Assembly: GCA_001600455.1 (NCBI GenBank)
Contig: BCKC01000002.1
Coordinates: 2,246,171 to 2,310,170 of the forward strand
Source: Endocalyx cinctus
Taxonomy: Eukaryota > Ascomycota > Sordariomycetes > Amphisphaeriales > Apiosporaceae
Direction of reading: 5' to 3'
DNA length: 64,000 nt
This document shows, piece by piece, positions 60,508 to 64,000 of this stretch. The position numbers were made by a program, and so were the translations under genes. Every line of letters begins with the position of its first letter. The first letter of the stretch is position 1. The notes below the pieces were generated by a model, which made no database searches, was not told the origin of the DNA, and was given only the letters and a program-made list of their open reading frames with translations.

Positions 60508-61460
60508 TTATTTGCCACTTCTGGAGAAGAATCTAGATCGTGCGCTTGCGCCTCCGCGACCTCTTACGAGGCCTTTCCCTTTGCCGGCAGTTTCGACGGG
60601 GTGTGTACGCTCCCAGTCTTCGTCGGCGAAGTAAGCCTCGGTTGCCAGTTCAAGATCATACCCAGTTTGGTTGAGGTATAGGAGGGCTACATCATACTCA
60701 TGGACCTTACACGCCACCATCCAACGACGAACTTTGGCTTTCCGAGCCTCCTCTTCTTCGCCTTCAATAGGCCGGGGCGATAGACTGACGCCACCTTTGT
60801 AGTATTCGCCAGGGATCAAGATGGTACGTCGACCGAGCAGGAGATGGTCGCTCGTTATATTATTAGCGCGCCGAAGCGCCGAGGCAGGAACACCATATCG
60901 CAGCGAGAGAGATGTGATACTATCCCGGCTGTGGTCGAGAAAATGTAGGGTGTCGGGGGCCGGCTCTTCGCCTTCTGGGGCTTTCTTTTCATCCGAGCTG
61001 GTTACTCCAGCCGATGAAGGCGTGTATGGAGGTGGGGCAAGGGATTCCTTCTCGCGGGAAGAGCTGCTAGAACCGACGGATGCGTAGTACGAAGGCGGGT
61101 CTTTTAAACCTGGTGGCAGTATCGTATCGCCTGCGGATGAAATCTGGCAGTAAGGACAGTATCGCTCAAAACGAGAATTATTCTTAGGATGGATAAGTTA
61201 GCTAGGCAGTTTTATAAAGTCGGATACCCGGATGACATAGGCTGTTCGACCCAAAAATCGACTGGTGATAATGAAACGACGTAACATACACGTATACAAC
61301 GACCACATATGATGCGCGGGCAGCATTCTAATGCCCTATCTCGAGGGTAAGGTTTCTCGGTTGTGCTATCGTGGGTAGGGACGTCGGAAAGCAGGGCGGC
61401 GCACGTGCAGCACGATGCGGATGTAAAGTCGGCTGGGGTGTGTTTCTTTATTATAGTCAT
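60508..61460 (-). CDS. Intracellular LysM-domain protein with Cys-rich N-terminus
   Basis: Two exons, 61290-61460 and 60508-61182 (intron 61183-61289, GCTAAC branch), give about 281 aa. The N-terminus has a RING-like or zinc-ribbon cysteine pattern: SCCTC (17, 18, 20), ECCPRIICGRC (46, 47, 52, 55) and RYCPYC (66, 69). A Ser/Pro-rich linker is followed by one LysM domain at about residues 134-181 (DTLHFLDHSRDSITSLSLRY, VPASALRRANNI, LLLGRRTILIPG). A helical C-terminal region comes next (RRWMVACKVHEYDVALLYL, TEAYFADEDWE), then a basic tail. There is no signal peptide, unlike secreted chitin-binding LysM effectors, so it is probably cytosolic or nuclear. Its 3-prime end converges on rse1, with 232 bp between the stops. 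Its biochemical role is unknown. Confidence 0.87.
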
Positions 61461-62262
61461 CGTTCTTGGTACTTATATAGTTGATCTTTGGGAAGTAAGA
61501 CTATAAAAATTAATGAATAATACAAAAAGGCAATAAATTATATTTCCTTAAACTGTAAGTGGGGGTGAATGAGGCGAGTGGGATGAAAGATAGGTAGTTG
61601 GTCATGTTAAAATAATGTATGCTTCCAAAGTCGCTGAGGTCATGACGCTTCTAAACTAAACTTTTTTCTTACCATGTCTTGGATTGATTACAAGTAGATT
61701 TCGGGGTATTATTTCGGGATTACTATTACGAACTTGGCTATGTACCAAAAGTTTAAGTACTCCGTACCGTAATGTCCTTTTGAATATACCGTATTCTCTT
61801 ATCAGTACATGACATTTCCTCATCAAGCTCAATACGGTTGAGAATAGGTCTGCTAATTAGCACACAGATACTAGATGATAAGGCATTAGGTTACAGCAAT
61901 GGTACTCCAAAGAGCACTTGACTTAATAGTGCACAATGCCAGTAAGACTCGAGACCTAATTATGGAAATCAGCGAGAGAAATAGCGTATTTTGTCACTGG
62001 GGCTTAGGGTCCTTACTACTTCTGCTCTGGCGAAGCTCCGTATATGTAGGTCTATCTACAGCTACGTTGAGCTGATGGAAGAATACTTCCAATCCATGCG
62101 GAAATTATACGTCAAGAAACGGTTTTCTAATAAATATTATTTAAAACGGTTTGCATTAATAACAGCACTGCTAAGTACTTAACTTTTATTCAGCCCCTAG
62201 ATAAAGCCATTCCACTAACCAAAAGAAAAAGAACAACACAGTAACCCCTGATATGCTATTTA
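61461..62262. other. Intergenic region between the LysM gene and the P450
   Basis: 802 bp, AT-rich, between two minus-strand genes. No flavodoxin-like or FAD/NADPH reductase sequence was found on the minus strand here, which matters for the adjacent P450. A TACTCCGTACC motif lies at about 61758-61768. Confidence 0.55.
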
Positions 62263-64000
62263 CTAAGAAAATATCCCCTTTTGTAATGATAGAACATCAA
62301 GATGATCTCGGAGCCTGGCATGTATGTAATAATCGTGCGGCTTCATCGCTAGAGTTTGTTTTACCGAGATCTCGTATTCAGGGTCAGCCAGCGTAAAGTC
62401 AAATTTCTGGAACAGGAGCGCAATGGCTAGGGTAGCTTCCTGAAGCGCGAAAGCCCTTCCTGAATTCCTCATATACATTAGTTTACGTGTAAATAATATA
62501 TATATATATATATATGTATTGAACAAAGATTACCAAGTAACTTACCAATGCAGGCTCTTTGCCCGTTTCCAAACGGTTTCAGCGAGTTCCTAGGTAGCTT
62601 CCGGAAGTTGTCGCCCAGCATCCGTTCCGGTTTAAACTCATCCGCATCCTCGCCCCAGACGGCAGGGTCTGTAAATTCATGATCGGTCCGTTAGCACAAT
62701 ATATATCTCATCGGTAGACTCTAAAGACTGTTTTGAGAGTGGAAGGAGCATGTATCTCACCTCTATGAAGCTTATGAGTGACTATGACTACCGTCTGGCC
62801 GGGCTTGACCTCCCACTGGTTTCCCAGCATAACTGATCCAGACTTATCCATGCATGTTACCGTCCAAGCTCCCGATGGTGGGTGCAGTCGTAACGACTCC
62901 CATATGCATGCTTTGGTGTAGGGGAGGTCTTTTAGATGGTCAGCAGTGATAGTGCCGGTGCCGATCACGCGATCAATCTCGCTTTGAAGGGTTTGGTAAG
63001 CTGATGGGTGCTTGATGAGAAGCACAAAAAGAAATGACAGTAACCCAGACGTAGTTTCATGACCTGTACATTTAGATTAGTTTAATGTGTAAATTTAATG
63101 CGCACAATGCGACGCACCGGCGACCAGGAACGTAATCATGTTATCTATGATGGACTGGTCCGTCAGCTTTTCCCCGGTTTTCGGATCCGTCCCATTTAGC
63201 ATCGCATCAACGAGGTCCTTCTTCCGAGAATCATCCGAGGTAGAGGCTGAACGACGGCGAGAGATCACGTCGGCTGCGACCGAATGGATAATCTTATTGT
63301 TCTCGTCGAATTTCCTATTGGATTCGCTCATGAGGGAAGCGAGCCACCACGGTCGGTACGTTCGTAGCTGTACTTCGCCGAGTAGTCCGATCATAGCCTG
63401 GATATACTCTGGAACTTGCTCTGTATAAAAGGAATTGAACCGAGTGTCCATTGTACATAGAGCAAGAGTGTCAATGGTGAGGCGTGTGAAGTCCCGGACT
63501 GGGTTGAGTCGATGCGTGGGCCCGAACCGGGCCCATTTCAACACCAATTGGGATGCAATATCTAGCATCTCTGGATAAAGAATGAGCAGAGAACTTGGGA
63601 AAAACGGAAGTTTCTAACGCACCTGGAAGCATATTTTGGATGGGCACGGATCCAAATACCGGTGCAAGAGTTCGGTGAGCTATTTCCCAGCATTCTTCAT
63701 GGGGATACGCAGTGAATAGGCCTTCGTCAACGATGTCTCTCAGTTGTTTCAAGAATCCTAAAGGATACTTTTCGAATTCCTTCCTTGAGCATACTTCATT
63801 TACTAGCTCCCGACTCGTCACGATGAGCCTGTCTTCGCCGCCAATCCGAAGCTTGTAGATAGGTCCTGGAACGTACAAGCGTTAATGGTCCGCGAAATCG
63901 AACGAGTACAAGAGGTATATCCCGGGTCACGCGAGGGATCCGATTCCATTGAGGCTTACCGTATGTATCTGCAAGATTGCCCATATCGTGAATGCTATTC
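62263..64000 (-). CDS. Cytochrome P450, CYP505-like heme domain without reductase (5-prime end beyond window)
   Basis: Heme-thiolate monooxygenase. Visible exons are 63960-64000 (partial), 63623-63865, 63118-63570, 62761-63063, 62546-62668 and 62263-62459, all GT-AG and in phase. Signatures: [17 protein letters not shown] near the start, I-helix AGHETTSG (split by an intron), the K-helix ExxR in [15 protein letters not shown], the heme loop [10 protein letters not shown] with its Cys ligand, and a C-terminal [20 protein letters not shown] typical of the P450BM3/CYP505 (P450foxy) clade. In that clade the heme domain is normally fused to an FMN/FAD reductase. Here TAG follows about 12 codons later (LQKGIFS) and no reductase follows. 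It may be a natural stand-alone form needing a separate reductase, or a truncated gene. Fatty-acid sub-terminal hydroxylation is the known activity of the family. The N-terminus is off the window. Confidence 0.87.
62496..62514. repeat. (AT)n microsatellite in the last P450 intron
   Basis: An uninterrupted alternating AT stretch inside the final intron (62460-62545), in the middle of the intron and away from both splice sites. Confidence 0.85.

Overview
This 64 kb window looks like chromosomal DNA of a filamentous ascomycete (Pezizomycotina, most likely a Sordariomycete). The evidence is a set of single-copy fungal genes with mostly short GT-AG introns (57-145 bp), a RcoA/RCO-1-type TUP1, a fungal rhodopsin-fold membrane protein, a DUF3074 protein, a PXA-domain protein and a CYP505-like P450. 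The genus cannot be fixed from sequence alone. I support 16 protein genes. I see no tRNA, rRNA, CRISPR array or intact transposon.

Left third (1-25.5 kb): an apparently gene-free 5.3 kb is followed by minus-strand genes for the corepressor TUP1, the RNase MRP subunit RMP1, a seven-helix rhodopsin-fold protein with a poly-Q tail, a proline/glutamine-rich unknown protein, a small two-exon Cys-rich gene that simple ORF calling misses, an unknown acidic protein and the mitochondrial translocase TIM23. TUP1 has about 5 kb of gene-free upstream DNA.

Middle (25.5-47.6 kb): TIM23 is divergent from the nine-exon TRM732/THADA gene. Next come an intronless DUF3074 START-like gene, a minus-strand Cys-rich ORF with an internal 138-bp tandem duplication and an in-frame TAG, and the DRG1/Rbg1 GTPase. 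A 7.2 kb gene-free stretch then leads to a CENP-B-type DNA-binding protein.

Right third (47.6-64 kb): a minus-strand PXA-domain gene is split by an unusually long 1.47 kb intron. It is followed by MSS51 (COX1 translational activator), divergent from RSE1 (SF3b subunit). A minus-strand intracellular LysM protein converges on RSE1. A P450 of the CYP505 (self-sufficient) type runs off the right edge and ends without its reductase half.

Most genes are housekeeping functions: transcriptional repression, RNA processing and tRNA modification, splicing, ribosome-associated GTPase activity, mitochondrial import and translation. I see no co-regulated biosynthetic or defence cluster. The points most worth a second look are the hidden small gene and its similarity to its neighbour, the repeated short motif in RMP1, the long intron, the reductase-less CYP505-like P450, two GC-AG introns and the interrupted Cys-rich ORF. 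Exon boundaries were read by eye from splice motifs and frame continuity. All family names come from recognition of the sequence, not from a database search.
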